From NCBI RefSeq assembly GCF_018327705.1, contig NZ_BNEM01000001.1:4464001-4528000 (forward strand): a DNA stretch of 64,000 nt, read 5' to 3'. The notes below the pieces were generated by a model that was not told where the DNA came from, did no database searches, and was given only the letters and a program-made list of their open reading frames with translations. Origin of the DNA: Catellatospora sp. TT07R-123 (GTDB taxonomy: Bacteria > Actinomycetota > Actinomycetes > Mycobacteriales > Micromonosporaceae). Positions 32,860 through 41,584 of this stretch are shown in pieces; the first letter of the stretch is position 1; every line of letters starts with the position of its first letter. The translations under genes and the position numbers were made by a program.

Positions 32860-33891
32860 TCAGCCGCCCGGCCTGATGTAGCCCGCGATGGGCATCGTGT
32901 CGATGTACGCCATGCGCACCACGTCACCGGTGTGCGGCGCGTGCACCATCACTCCGCGCCCGTTGACCTTCCCGACGTACAGCCCGACGTGGTGCAGGCC
33001 GTCGTTCGGGAAGAAGAAGACGAGGTCGCCGGTCTGCGGGGTGCTGACCCGCTTGCCCTCGGTCCACTGGTCCTTGGTGTAGTGGCTGAGCCTGATGCCC
33101 ACCTGGTACCAGGCCCACTGGGTCAGGCCGGAGCAGTCGTAGTGCGGCTGCGGCGACTTCGACAGCTCCTCCGGGGAGCCGAAGACGTAGCTCTTGCTGA
33201 TCTGCTTGCAGGCGGCCACGGCCACCTTCTGGCCGTTGCCGCCGATCGCGGTGGCCGGGCAGAGCGAGCCGATCTTGTAGCTGCCGCCGGGGGCGCCGCT
33301 GCCGTACGCCTTGACCCGGAGCGCCTGGAGGCGGTCCACCTCGGCCTCGATGGCCTTCTTCTTGGCCCCGACCTCGGCGTCCTTCTTCACCTGATCCGCG
33401 ATGATCGCGTCAAGCTCGGACTTCTGCTTGTCGTACAGCGCCTTCGCCTCGGTCGTCGCGGCGATCTGCTCCTGCTTCGAGTGCGCCAGGTACTCCAGGA
33501 TCGCCAGCTGCTCGGCGAACTGCTTGGGCGAACCGCTGGACAGCAGCGAGTTGATCTCCTGGTTGCGGCCGCCCTTGTAGTACTCGGCGGCGATCGCGCC
33601 GACCCGGGTCCGGGTCACCTCGACGGTGAGTCGCAGCGGCTGCAGCTTCGCGTCGATCGCGGCGGCCTTCTTCTTGGACTTGAGCAGGTCGCCGTGCGCC
33701 TTGTTGTAGTCCTCGATGACCGGTTCGAGCTGGTTCCACTGCTTGGCGATCTCAGCCTCGATCTCGGCGAGCGAGGGCTCGGCGTGCGCTGCCGCGGGCG
33801 CGAACAGTCCGGCCAGCAGGCTGGCGGCCAGCGCCGTCGCGAGCAGGAGCAGCCGTCGCGGACGTCTGCGCGCGGTACGGAGGGGGGACAC
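32860..33891 (-). CDS. Secreted NlpC/P60 peptidoglycan hydrolase with coiled-coil domain (paralogue)
   Basis: A 343-residue paralogue of the gene at 30834. A signal peptide (RRLLLLATALAASLLAG ... AHA, to about 37) precedes a coiled coil (IEAEIAKQWNQLEPVIEDYN ... KKKAIEAEVDRLQAL). The NlpC/P60 domain (about 225-343) has YDCSGLT, HHVGLYVG and VHAP. The GTG start is preceded by an AAAGGAGA ribosome site. A good promoter (TTGAAA-18-TAGGGT on the minus strand) and an 8-bp hairpin lie upstream. The leader of about 100 bases is shorter than the ydaO riboswitches that control some cell-wall hydrolases in actinobacteria. Confidence 0.93.
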   Translation of the reverse strand: MSPLRTARRRPRRLLLLATALAASLLAGLFAPAAAHAEPSLAEIEAEIAKQWNQLEPVIEDYNKAHGDLLKSKKKAAAIDAKLQPLRLTVEVTRTRVGAIAAEYYKGGRNQEINSLLSSGSPKQFAEQLAILEYLAHSKQEQIAATTEAKALYDKQKSELDAIIADQVKKDAEVGAKKKAIEAEVDRLQALRVKAYGSGAPGGSYKIGSLCPATAIGGNGQKVAVAACKQISKSYVFGSPEELSKSPQPHYDCSGLTQWAWYQVGIRLSHYTKDQWTEGKRVSTPQTGDLVFFFPNDGLHHVGLYVGKVNGRGVMVHAPHTGDVVRMAYIDTMPIAGYIRPGG

Positions 33892-33913
33892 CTGATCTCC
33901 TTTGCCGCCGACC

Positions 33914-33943
33914 GCGGCCGGAGGTTAGGGAAGACCCGGCCGC
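33914..33943 (-). other. Small hairpin in the leader of the NlpC/P60 gene
   Basis: GCGGCCGG (33914-33921) and CCGGCCGC (33936-33943) form an 8-bp stem with a 14-base loop in the 5' leader, starting about 23 bases upstream of the GTG. It might affect translation or mark an RNA element. Confidence 0.35.
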
Positions 33944-34002
33944 AGTGACCGCCGCGGGGTTGCAGGGGGTAACAACCAGGCGTACGCGGCAGTCGGTCAC
34001 CA

Positions 34003-34032
34003 ACCCTAGGAAACAAGGTGAGCCGGTTTCAA
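34003..34032 (-). promoter_or_regulatory. Sigma-70-type promoter of the NlpC/P60 gene
   Basis: On the minus strand TTGAAA (TTTCAA at 34027-34032) and TAGGGT (ACCCTA at 34003-34008) are 18 bp apart. TAGGGT is a typical actinobacterial -10. It drives a leader of about 105 bases. Confidence 0.65.
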
Positions 34033-34089
34033 GCCGCTGGCGAGACAACTTCGCTGAGCTGCACCGATGTCACGCAGCGTCAGTCCTGA

Positions 34090-35103
34090 TCACACTGCCG
34101 ATGGCGCCATGATCGCGGTCAGGACGTCGTCCAGCGTCACCACGCCGACCGGCACCGGACCGTCGCTGACCAGCACGATGTGCCGCCGCTCGCGGCGCAT
34201 CGCGAGCAGCAGCTCGGCCAGTGAGCGCTCCGGCGGCACCACTGCCAGCGGGCGCACCAGCCCGGCCGGGATCGCGGCCCGCCGGGCCGCGCCGTCCAGT
34301 CCGATGATGTCCTTGACGTGCACGAACCCCAGCACCCGGCGGGTTCCCCGGGCGACCACCGGGAACCGCGACCGCCCGGTCCGGGTGGCCAGCACCTCCA
34401 GCGTCGCCGGGGACGTGTCGTCGGTCACGATGGTCACCGACGACCACGGCCGCAGCGCGTCGGCGGCGGTGCGCTGGTGCAGCGCCAGCGCGCCCGCGAT
34501 CCGCGCGTGCTGCTCCGGATCGAGCAGCCCCTCGGTGCGCGCCTGGGCCACCAGCCCGGCCAGTTCCTCGGCGGTGAACACCGTCTTGACCGCGTCCGCC
34601 GCCGGGATCCGCCACAGCCGCAGCACCTGCCGCGCCGCCCACTTCATCGCCAGCAGCAGCGGCTTGGTGGCCAGGCAGAACACCAGCATCGGCGGGCCGA
34701 GCCACAGCACGCTCGCCTCCGGCCCGGCCAGCGTGATGTTCTTCGGGACCATCTCGCCGATCACGGTGTGCAGGAAGACCACGATCAGCAGGCCGGTCAC
34801 GAACGCGACCGGGTGCAGCAGGTTCGGCGGCACGTTCAGCGCTTCCAGCGGCGTCGAGAGCACATGTGCCAGGGCGGGCTCGGCGATCGCGCCCAGCGCC
34901 AGCGAGCAGATGGTGATGCCGAGCTGGGCGCCCGCGATCATCAGCGGGATCTGGTTCATCGCCGACAGCGCCCACGCCGCCGGGCGCGAGGTCTGCGCCT
35001 TCGGCTCGATGACGGTACGGCGGGAGGCGATCAGCGCGAACTCCGCGCCGACGAAGAACGCGTTGCCCAGCAGCAGCGCGATCGTGATCAGGACGTTGTT
35101 CAC
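34090..35103 (-). CDS. CNNM/CorC-type hemolysin-family membrane protein
   Basis: A 337-residue protein with the CNNM transmembrane domain (about residues 1-170: NVLITIALLLGNAFFVGAEFALIASRR at the start, and GEMVPKNITLA near 128). Two CBS domains follow (about 190-330), ending VLTAIMAPSAV. The C-terminal transporter-associated domain is absent, which makes it a short form. Proteins of this family take part in Mg2+ or Co2+ homeostasis. Its start overlaps the stop of the longer paralogue by four bases, so the two are co-translated and may form a complex. Confidence 0.9.
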   Translation of the reverse strand: MNNVLITIALLLGNAFFVGAEFALIASRRTVIEPKAQTSRPAAWALSAMNQIPLMIAGAQLGITICSLALGAIAEPALAHVLSTPLEALNVPPNLLHPVAFVTGLLIVVFLHTVIGEMVPKNITLAGPEASVLWLGPPMLVFCLATKPLLLAMKWAARQVLRLWRIPAADAVKTVFTAEELAGLVAQARTEGLLDPEQHARIAGALALHQRTAADALRPWSSVTIVTDDTSPATLEVLATRTGRSRFPVVARGTRRVLGFVHVKDIIGLDGAARRAAIPAGLVRPLAVVPPERSLAELLLAMRRERRHIVLVSDGPVPVGVVTLDDVLTAIMAPSAV

Positions 35104-36473
35104 TCGTCGTCCCCCGCCACCTGCACCAGGCGCACCAGCTCGACCCGGTGCCGGTCCATCTCCACCACGGTGAACTCCCAGCCGTGCGCCTCGACGAAGT
35201 CGCCGACCGAGGGGATGCGGCCCAGCTTGGCCATCAGGAAGCCGCCGAGCGTCTCGTACGGCCCCTCGGGCAGGCGGAAGCCGGTCTGCTCGTCGAGCTC
35301 GTCCTCGCGCAGCATGCCGTCCACCAGCCAGGTCCGTACGCCGCCGGGCACGGTCACCTCCACCGAGCCCGACTCCTCCTCCTCGGCGGTGTCATGCTCG
35401 TCGGCGATCTCCCCGACCAGCTCCTCGACCAGGTCCTCGATGGTGACCACGCCGTCGGTGCCGCCGTACTCGTCGACGACGATGGCCATGTCGGCCCGGC
35501 CCGCGCGCAGGGCGGCCAGCACCTTGTCCAGGTCCAGCGAGCCGGGCACCAGCACGGGCTCGCGGGCCACCGAGGCGACCGTGGTCGCGTCCCGGCGGTG
35601 CAGCGGCACCGCCAGCGCGTCGTTGACGGACACGACACCGGTGAGGGTGTCCAGGGTCTGCTCGTACACGGGGAAGCGGCTGTGGCCGGTCTCGCGCACC
35701 ACGTCGAACAGCTCGGCGACGCTGGCCGACGCCGACAGCCCGACCACGTCGATGCGCGGCGTCATCGCCTCGGCCGCGTGCTTGTCGCCGAACCGGACCG
35801 TACGCTGGAGCAGCAGCGCGGTGTCCCCCGGCAGCGCGCCCGCCTGCGCCGAGATCGCGGCGAGCAGGCCCAGCTCCTCCGGCGACCGGGCGCTGGCCAG
35901 CTCCTCCTGCGGCTCGATGCCCATCCGCCGGACCAGCCAGTTCGCCGAGCCGTTCAGCGCCACGATCAGCGGCTTGAGGACCCGCGAGAAGACCCGCATC
36001 GGTCCCGCCGTACGCAGTGCCAGCGGCATCGGCCGCGACAGCGCCGCGTTCTTGGGCACCAGCTCGCCGAAGAGCATCGAGAACAGGGTGGCGATGCCCA
36101 GCGCGATGGCGTGGGTCCAGCCCGCCGACAGCTTCAGCGGGTCCAGCAGCTTCGACAGCGCGGGCTCGGCCAGGTAACCGGTGAGCAGTGCGGTCAGCGT
36201 GATGCCGAGCTGGGCGCCGGACAGCTGGAACGACAGCTCCCGCAGTGCGCGCCGGACCGTACGGGCGGCGCGGTCGCCGCGGTCGGCGCGGATGTCGATG
36301 TCGGCGCGGTCGACGGTGACGAGCGCGAACTCGGCAGCGACGAAGAACGCGTTGCCGACGGTCAGCAGCACGAACAGCAGTAGGGGCAGGATCGTCAACA
36401 GCGCGTCGATGGCGAGATCACCTCGCGGCCGATTCTGCCAGACGTCCTCGCCCCACCCCCAAACCCGGACCAT
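35100..36473 (-). CDS. CNNM/CorC-type hemolysin-family membrane protein (long form)
   Basis: A 457-residue protein with CNNM domain (about 20-205, containing LSGAQLGITLTALLTGYLAEP and FGELVPKNAALS), two CBS domains (about 220-345, with SRFPVYEQTLDTLTGVV) and a C-terminal CorC/HlyC domain (EVTVPGGVRTWLVDG ... EAHGWEFTVVEMDRHRVE). The start is uncertain: the ATG at 36473 gives an Arg/Trp-rich head, and a later start near residue 20 is possible. It shares a 4-base overlap with the downstream paralogue. Two adjacent CNNM proteins, one with and one without the last domain, are often seen in actinobacteria. Confidence 0.88.
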   Translation of the reverse strand: MVRVWGWGEDVWQNRPRGDLAIDALLTILPLLLFVLLTVGNAFFVAAEFALVTVDRADIDIRADRGDRAARTVRRALRELSFQLSGAQLGITLTALLTGYLAEPALSKLLDPLKLSAGWTHAIALGIATLFSMLFGELVPKNAALSRPMPLALRTAGPMRVFSRVLKPLIVALNGSANWLVRRMGIEPQEELASARSPEELGLLAAISAQAGALPGDTALLLQRTVRFGDKHAAEAMTPRIDVVGLSASASVAELFDVVRETGHSRFPVYEQTLDTLTGVVSVNDALAVPLHRRDATTVASVAREPVLVPGSLDLDKVLAALRAGRADMAIVVDEYGGTDGVVTIEDLVEELVGEIADEHDTAEEEESGSVEVTVPGGVRTWLVDGMLREDELDEQTGFRLPEGPYETLGGFLMAKLGRIPSVGDFVEAHGWEFTVVEMDRHRVELVRLVQVAGDDE

Positions 36474-36520
36474 GCGAGCCAGGCCACTGACCGCCCCTGC
36501 CCGGCCACCCCTTGCTCAGC

Positions 36521-36581
36521 AAAGTTGCCGGGCAATCGGGCACTTGGCGGTCCAAGATACGCACGATTGCCCGGCAACTTG
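36521..36581. repeat. Paired palindrome, diverged relative of the 60-bp element
   Basis: Units around TTGCCGGGCAA (36525-36535) and TTGCCCGGCAA (36567-36577) have centres 42 bp apart with a 23-base spacer. They form inverted arms GTTGCCGGGCAATCG and CGATTGCCCGGCAAC. The geometry is almost the same as in the three 60-bp copies, but the palindrome sequence is different. It lies between two co-directional genes. Confidence 0.7.
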
Positions 36582-36604
36582 GCCGATCTTGAGGGGTGGG
36601 CGGG

Positions 36605-38743
36605 TCAGCCCTTGACGGATTTGAGGAGGACGGTGGCCACGTCGATGACCTCGACGCTCTCGTCGCCCTTGGAGCGGACGCCGTCGGTGATCATGGTGGA
36701 GCAGAAGGGGCAGCCCACGGCGATGGTCTTGGCGCCGGTGGCGAGTGCCTCCTCGGTGCGCTCGACGTTGATGCGCTTGCCGATGCGCTCCTCCATCCAC
36801 ATGCGGGCGCCGCCGGCGCCGCAGCAGAACGAGCGCTCCTCGCGGCGGCCCATCTCCAGGATCGCCGGGGCGGCCGAGCCGCCCAGGGCGGCGCCGAGGA
36901 CCTCGCGCGGCGGGGTGAAGACCCGGTTGTGGCGGCCGAGGTAGCACGGGTCGTGGTAGGTCAGGCCGCCCTCGACCGGCGTCACCGGGGTCAGCTTGCC
37001 GGTCTTGACCAGGTGCGCCAGGAGCTCGGTGTGGTGTACGACCTCGACGTCCAGGCCCAGCTCGGAGTACTCGTTGCCGATGGTGTTGAAGCAGTGGGGG
37101 CACGTCGCGACGATCTTCAGCGCGCCTGATTCTTTGATCGTCTCGACGTTCTGCTGGGCGAGCATCTGGTAGACGAACTCGTTGCCGATACGGCGGGCGG
37201 GGTCGCCGGTGCAGGTCTCGTTGTTGCCCAGGATCGCGAACGACACCCCGGCCTCGTTGAGCAGCGTCGCGACGGCGCGGGTGGTCTTCTTGGCCTTGTC
37301 CTCGAACGCGCCGGCGCAGCCGACCCAGAACAGGTACTCGAACGACTCGGCCTCGCCGACGCGGGGCACGGCGAAGTCCAGGCCCTTGGTCCAGTCCTCG
37401 CGGGTGTTCGGGGGTGCGCCCCACGGGTTGCCCTTGTTCTCCAGGTTGCGCAGCATCGCCCCGGCCTCGGCCGGGAACGACGACTCGATCATGACCTGGT
37501 AGCGGCGCATGTCGACGATGTGGTCGACGTGCTCGATGTCGACCGGGCACTGCTCCACGCACGCCCCGCAGGTCGTGCACGCCCACAGCGCGTCGGGGTC
37601 GATGACGCCGAGCGCCTCCGCCCCGCCGATCAGCGGCCGCTCCGCCTCGGCCAGGGCCAGGACGTTGACCTTCGACAGCTGCTCGGCGGTGCCCTTCTCG
37701 TCCCCGGACAGGTCCTTGCCGCCGCCGGCGAGCAGGTACGGCGCCTTGGCGTAGGCGTGGTCGCGCAGGCTCAGGACGATCAGCTTCGGCGACAGCGGCT
37801 TGCCGGTGTTCCAGGCCGGGCACTGCGACTGGCAGCGCCCGCACTCGGTGCAGGTCGAGAAGTCCAGCAGGCCCTTCCAGCCGAAGTGCTCGACCTGCGA
37901 GACGCCGAAGGTGTCGGTCTCCGGGTCGGCTTCTTCCAGGTCGATCGGCTTGCCGGCCGAGGTCATCGGCTTGAGCGCGCCCAGCGCGGGGGCGCCGTCG
38001 GCGTTGCGCTTGAAGAAGATGTTGAAGAACGCGAGGAAGCGGTGCCAGGCCACGCCCATGGTGACGTTGAGGCCGATGGTGATGGCCCACGCCATCGAGA
38101 CACCGATCTTGATCAGCGCGGTGATCGTGATGCCGTTCGGCCAGGCGGGCAGGAGCTCGCCCAGGGCGTGTGACAGCGGGGTCGCCCAGACCGGGGCGTG
38201 GAACCAGCCGTTGGCGACCTTGAAGCCGCGGATCAGGAAGCCGAGGATCAGGACGGCGAGGATCACGTACTCGACGAAGTAGGCCTGCCACATCGTGGAG
38301 CCGGCGAACCGCGAGCGGGACTTGCGGGTGGGCAGGTTGCGCAGGCGGATCCCGATCAGGACCAGGATCGAGATGATGCCGATGATGCCCAGCCACTCGG
38401 TCACGAACAGGAACGGCGCCCAGTTGCCGAGGATCGGCAGCTCCCACTCGGGGTTGATGACCTCGAAGTAGGCGCCCGCCACGAGCGACGACAGCAGGAT
38501 GAAGCTGATCATCACGACCCAGTGGGCCGCGCCGACCACCGACCAGGTCAGCATCTTCGTGTGACCGAAGGTCTCCCGCAGCATCGTCACGGTCCGCTGC
38601 CCGCGGGCGTTCGACCGCGTCGGGTCGGGCTGGCCCAGCCGGATCACCGCCAGGATCTGCCGCACCGCACGCACGACCAGTACGACCGCGACCGCGGTCA
38701 CCGCGAACGCCAATGCCGTAGCGACGATCTGCACCACGCCCAT
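36605..38743 (-). CDS. etfD: EtfD-type membrane iron-sulfur oxidoreductase
   Basis: A 712-residue membrane oxidoreductase. About five helices occupy residues 1-230, followed by two ferredoxin-like CX2CX2CX3CP motifs (FSTCTECGRCQSQCP near 315 and WACTTCGACVEQCP near 408), and two CCG-type cysteine-rich domains (CPHCFNTIGNEYSE and HDPCYLGRHN; SFCCGAGGARMW and GCPFCSTM). The pattern matches mycobacterial Rv0338c/EtfD, which accepts electrons from reduced ETF for the respiratory chain and is needed for beta-oxidation. ATG 38743 is chosen because the ribosome site GGGAGG sits seven bases upstream; a GTG at 38749 is too close. Upstream lies the fadE5-type operator. Confidence 0.9.
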   Translation of the reverse strand: MGVVQIVATALAFAVTAVAVVLVVRAVRQILAVIRLGQPDPTRSNARGQRTVTMLRETFGHTKMLTWSVVGAAHWVVMISFILLSSLVAGAYFEVINPEWELPILGNWAPFLFVTEWLGIIGIISILVLIGIRLRNLPTRKSRSRFAGSTMWQAYFVEYVILAVLILGFLIRGFKVANGWFHAPVWATPLSHALGELLPAWPNGITITALIKIGVSMAWAITIGLNVTMGVAWHRFLAFFNIFFKRNADGAPALGALKPMTSAGKPIDLEEADPETDTFGVSQVEHFGWKGLLDFSTCTECGRCQSQCPAWNTGKPLSPKLIVLSLRDHAYAKAPYLLAGGGKDLSGDEKGTAEQLSKVNVLALAEAERPLIGGAEALGVIDPDALWACTTCGACVEQCPVDIEHVDHIVDMRRYQVMIESSFPAEAGAMLRNLENKGNPWGAPPNTREDWTKGLDFAVPRVGEAESFEYLFWVGCAGAFEDKAKKTTRAVATLLNEAGVSFAILGNNETCTGDPARRIGNEFVYQMLAQQNVETIKESGALKIVATCPHCFNTIGNEYSELGLDVEVVHHTELLAHLVKTGKLTPVTPVEGGLTYHDPCYLGRHNRVFTPPREVLGAALGGSAAPAILEMGRREERSFCCGAGGARMWMEERIGKRINVERTEEALATGAKTIAVGCPFCSTMITDGVRSKGDESVEVIDVATVLLKSVKG

Positions 38744-38804
38744 ACCCACGCCTCCCTGCGCCCCGGTATCAGCCCTGTCTAACGCACACGTCTAGACCAC
38801 ACGC

Positions 38805-38832
38805 AGCCTACGCCCTAGTTACCGTTCAGTAA
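38805..38832 (-). promoter_or_regulatory. Promoter with TTACCGnnnAGTAA operator upstream of etfD
   Basis: TTACCGTTCAGTAA (38819-38832) matches the 14-bp motif found twice before fadE5. On the minus strand TTACTG (38827-38832) and TAGGCT (38805-38810), 16 bp apart, form a possible promoter, so the operator overlaps the -35. Confidence 0.65.
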
Positions 38833-38854
38833 TGTGAGGGTCGGCACAACGCAT

Positions 38855-38891
38855 CCCACCCCGTTCGCCTGCTAGGGGCGAACGGGGTGGG
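38855..38891 (-). terminator. Terminator of crgA
   Basis: CCCACCCCGTTCGCC (38855-38869) pairs perfectly with 38877-38891 to make a 15-bp stem with a 7-base loop, 29 bp past the crgA stop. Confidence 0.85.
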
Positions 38892-38919
38892 GTCGTACGG
38901 ATGGAGCGTCGTCAGTTCC

Positions 38920-39183
38920 TCAGCGCCACTTGGACAGCAGGCCGAGGGCGGTCACCATGGCACCGAAGCCGACGGCGAGGTTCCAGTAACCCCAGCCCTC
39001 AACCGGATAGGTGGTGCCGGACAGGTAGTAGATGACCAGCCAGGCGATACCGAAGACGATCAGAGTTACCGCTGTGATCGGCAGCCAGATCGGGCTTGGG
39101 CGCTTCTCCGCGGCACTCGTGGTCGGCAACACGTCGGACGGCGGCGTGTAGATCTTCTTCTTGCGGACCTGCGACTTCGGCAC
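38920..39183 (-). CDS. crgA: Cell division protein CrgA
   Basis: An 87-residue inner-membrane protein with two helices (about 34-54 and 66-83), starting GTG at 39183 after AGGAG. It begins VPKSQVRKKKIYTPPSD and ends in VGFGAMVTALGLLSKWR. CrgA recruits and tunes FtsZ-ring components and peptidoglycan synthases in actinobacteria. Its neighbours (DUF881, sortase, trpG, pknB) match the mycobacterial order Rv0011c onward. The longer open frame reaching 40104 is a shadow of the two genes on the other strand. Confidence 0.95.
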   Translation of the reverse strand: MPKSQVRKKKIYTPPSDVLPTTSAAEKRPSPIWLPITAVTLIVFGIAWLVIYYLSGTTYPVEGWGYWNLAVGFGAMVTALGLLSKWR

Positions 39184-39297
39184 GATGGTCTCCTGGAGGG
39201 GCCCTGCCCACACCGGTCTGGATGACCTTGGGCATGGGCCTGAATAATGTTCGACAGATAGCGTAGTCAGGTCATCGCAGTTTGGCACGAAGGGGGA

Positions 39298-40113
39298 GTG
39301 GTGGAATACACATCCGGCACCTCGTCGTGGCGAAAAGCCGTGTTCAGGGCCCTGCGCGCGTTCCGGCCCGGACCGCGGCCCGGCAGCGGGCGCCACGGCT
39401 GGACCCTCGGCGTGCCACTGATCGCGATGCTCGCGGGTCTGCTGTTCACCCTGAGCGCCACGACCTCCAACGGTTTCGCGCTGCGCGAGGACCGGCGGGT
39501 CGAGCTGTCCGAGCTGATCGACAAGAAGCAGGCCGAGGCGGACCGGGCCAAGACCCGGGCCGAGCAGCTGCGCAACGAGATCGACGCGGCCACGCGTACG
39601 CAGGCCGGCGGCGACGGCGCGATCACCGAGGAGCAGGCCCGCGGGGCCGGCTACCTGACCGCCGCCGGGCTCACCGCCATCCACGGCCCCGGTCTGACCG
39701 TGCGGCTCAACGACGCCCCCAGCCGGGCGCAGAACCCCGACGCGGCGAGCCAGGACGACCTGGTGGTGCACCAGCAGGACGTGCAGGCCGTGGTCAACGC
39801 CCTGTGGGCGGGCGGCGCCGAGGGTATGACGATCATGGGTCAGCGGGTCATCACCACCACCGCCGTGCAGTGTGTCGGCAACACCCTGCTGCTCGACGGC
39901 CGCCGCTACTCCCCTGAGTTCGTCATCAAGGCGATCGGCGACCCGGCCCTGCTGCGCGCGGCGCTGGACGCCGCCCCCGGCGTGCAGGCGTTCCGCGCCG
40001 CTGTACGGGACTACGGTCTGGGCTATAGCGTCAGCACCGAAACGAACATCGTCGCACCCCCATACCAGGGGTCGGTTGAGCTGCGGCACGCCTCCGTCCC
40101 GCACCAGCGCTGA
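39298..40113 (+). CDS. DUF881 membrane protein
   Basis: A 271-residue protein with one signal-anchor helix (about 38-58, [18 protein letters not shown]) followed by a coiled-coil ([20 protein letters not shown]) and the DUF881 domain (about 110-255) with [17 protein letters not shown] and [20 protein letters not shown]. In mycobacteria the equivalent (Rv0012) lies in the same position between crgA and trpG. The function is unknown but an extracytoplasmic wall-related role is likely. The GTG at 39298 is used; the second GTG at 39301 is equally possible. The downstream sortase begins 11 bases after the stop. Confidence 0.9.
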   Translation: MVEYTSGTSSWRKAVFRALRAFRPGPRPGSGRHGWTLGVPLIAMLAGLLFTLSATTSNGFALREDRRVELSELIDKKQAEADRAKTRAEQLRNEIDAATRTQAGGDGAITEEQARGAGYLTAAGLTAIHGPGLTVRLNDAPSRAQNPDAASQDDLVVHQQDVQAVVNALWAGGAEGMTIMGQRVITTTAVQCVGNTLLLDGRRYSPEFVIKAIGDPALLRAALDAAPGVQAFRAAVRDYGLGYSVSTETNIVAPPYQGSVELRHASVPHQR

Positions 40114-40124
40114 GGCGGAGAGAC

Positions 40125-41309
40125 ATGAGCAGGCATCGCGCCCCGGAGCCCGAGGACGACGAGACCACGACGTTCCCCGCCGTGGTGGCCGAGCCTGTCC
40201 CGACCGAGGCGTTCCCCGCCGACGCGAGCATCACCAGCGTGCTGCCGATCGTGCCCGCCGACGCCACCACGGTGCTGGCGGTGGTGCCCGCCGACTCGAC
40301 GACGGTGCTCCCCGTCATCCGCCCGCAGACGCCTCTGTCCTGGTCCTCCGCGCCCGCGGCGGCGCCGCCGCGCCCGGTCGACGCCGACGCCACCACCCAG
40401 CTGCCCCGGATCGGCGGCTCGGGCGTCGCCCGGCCCGCGCCGGTGTCGGCCACCGGCCGCGCCGTCGCCACCGACGAGACGGGCCTGCTCGGCGCGGTGC
40501 CGCCCGCTCCCCCGCCGGACGAACCGGCCGCGAAGCCGTCGCCGCGCCCGCGCTGGAGCGGCAACCCGGCGCCGACGCCGGTCAAGGCGGTCCGGGCCGG
40601 GGACAAGAACTACCGCAGCGCCCACGCGGAGTACACGCGGACCACGGCCGGCTCGGTGATCCGGGGGACGCTGCGCGGGACCGGCGAGCTGATGATCACG
40701 TTCGGCCTGATCGTCCTGCTCTTCGCGGCGTACGAGGTCTGGGGCAAGACCGCCATCGTCGACGCCCACCAGAGCGAGCTGGAGCAGGGCCTGGCCTGGG
40801 GCAACCCCACCGTGGCCCCGTCGGCCGGCCCGAGCCCGGCCCCGCAGGCGCCGCCCGCCGCGGGCAAGGCCGTGGCCCGGCTCTACCTGCCCAAGCTGAA
40901 CAAGCACTGGGTCGTGGTGCAGGGCGTCACCCAGAAGGACATCCGGTACGCCCCCGGCCACTACCCGAACAGCGCCATGCCGGGCCAGGCGGGCAACTTC
41001 GCCGTGGCGGGCCACCGCAACCGGGCCACGTTCTGGGACCTGGACCAGATCAAGACGGGTGACCGCATCGTCGTGGAGACCTCCGACATGTGGTACGTCT
41101 ACGAGGTGGTCAAGCAGCGCATCGTGCTGCCCACGGCCGTCGAGGTGGTGCGGCCGACGCCGCCCGGCCTGACCGCCGGGAAGCTGATCACGCTGACGAC
41201 CTGCAACCCGAAGTTCGACAACTACCAGCGGCTGATCATCCACGGCACGCTCGTCTCCGAGCAGCCGCGGGCCGACGGCCGCCCGGCCGAGCTGGGAGGC
41301 GGTGCCTGA
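40125..41309 (+). CDS. Class E sortase
   Basis: A 394-residue sortase with a long Pro/Thr-rich cytoplasmic head (about 1-180) and a single membrane helix near 195-215 ([19 protein letters not shown]). The catalytic domain runs from about 250 to 380, with His in [12 protein letters not shown] (about 297), Cys in [11 protein letters not shown] (about 360) and Arg in QRLIIHG (about 369). Class E sortases recognise LAXTG-like signals and attach pilin or surface proteins in actinobacteria. It is inserted between DUF881 and trpG in what is otherwise the mycobacterial order. Its stop overlaps the start of the next gene by one base. Confidence 0.93.
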   Translation: MSRHRAPEPEDDETTTFPAVVAEPVPTEAFPADASITSVLPIVPADATTVLAVVPADSTTVLPVIRPQTPLSWSSAPAAAPPRPVDADATTQLPRIGGSGVARPAPVSATGRAVATDETGLLGAVPPAPPPDEPAAKPSPRPRWSGNPAPTPVKAVRAGDKNYRSAHAEYTRTTAGSVIRGTLRGTGELMITFGLIVLLFAAYEVWGKTAIVDAHQSELEQGLAWGNPTVAPSAGPSPAPQAPPAAGKAVARLYLPKLNKHWVVVQGVTQKDIRYAPGHYPNSAMPGQAGNFAVAGHRNRATFWDLDQIKTGDRIVVETSDMWYVYEVVKQRIVLPTAVEVVRPTPPGLTAGKLITLTTCNPKFDNYQRLIIHGTLVSEQPRADGRPAELGGGA

Positions 41310-41584
41310 TGTACGCCTGGATCTGGCGCAAGCTCCCGTTCGGGCTGCCCGGCAAGCTCGGCGGCACGGTCGTGCTGCTCGGGGTCGTCGGCGCCCTGCT
41401 CTGGTACGTCGTGTTCCCGTGGGCCGAGCCGCTGCTGCCCTTCGACGACGTGCAGGTCGGCGACCCCGAGAGCGGGTACTCGCAGGTGGACGACCCGACC
41501 CCGGGCCCGTCGGCGGGCACGCCGTCCGGCACCCCGGCCGCCACTGCGGACCCGTCGTCGACCGCGGTCCTGCCCGCGGGGTGA
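41309..41584 (+). CDS. Small membrane protein in the sortase operon
   Basis: A 91-residue protein beginning [19 protein letters not shown], with a single hydrophobic segment (about 18-40) and a Pro/Ser/Thr-rich tail. Its start overlaps the sortase stop by one base (TGATG), so translation is coupled. Actinobacterial genomes with this sortase often carry such a small protein here. Topology suggests the N-terminus in the cytoplasm with the tail outside. Its role is unknown; a subunit or regulator of the sortase is a guess. Confidence 0.75.
   Translation: MYAWIWRKLPFGLPGKLGGTVVLLGVVGALLWYVVFPWAEPLLPFDDVQVGDPESGYSQVDDPTPGPSAGTPSGTPAATADPSSTAVLPAG

Noticed and set aside
33892..34060. Leader of the NlpC/P60 gene considered as a ydaO (c-di-AMP) riboswitch
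   Set aside because: The leader is only about 100 bases and the conserved core of that riboswitch could not be recognised; only a small hairpin is seen.
34090..36473. The paired CNNM/CorC genes considered as a toxin (hemolysin) system
   Set aside because: The name is historical; sequence shows ordinary ion-homeostasis proteins.
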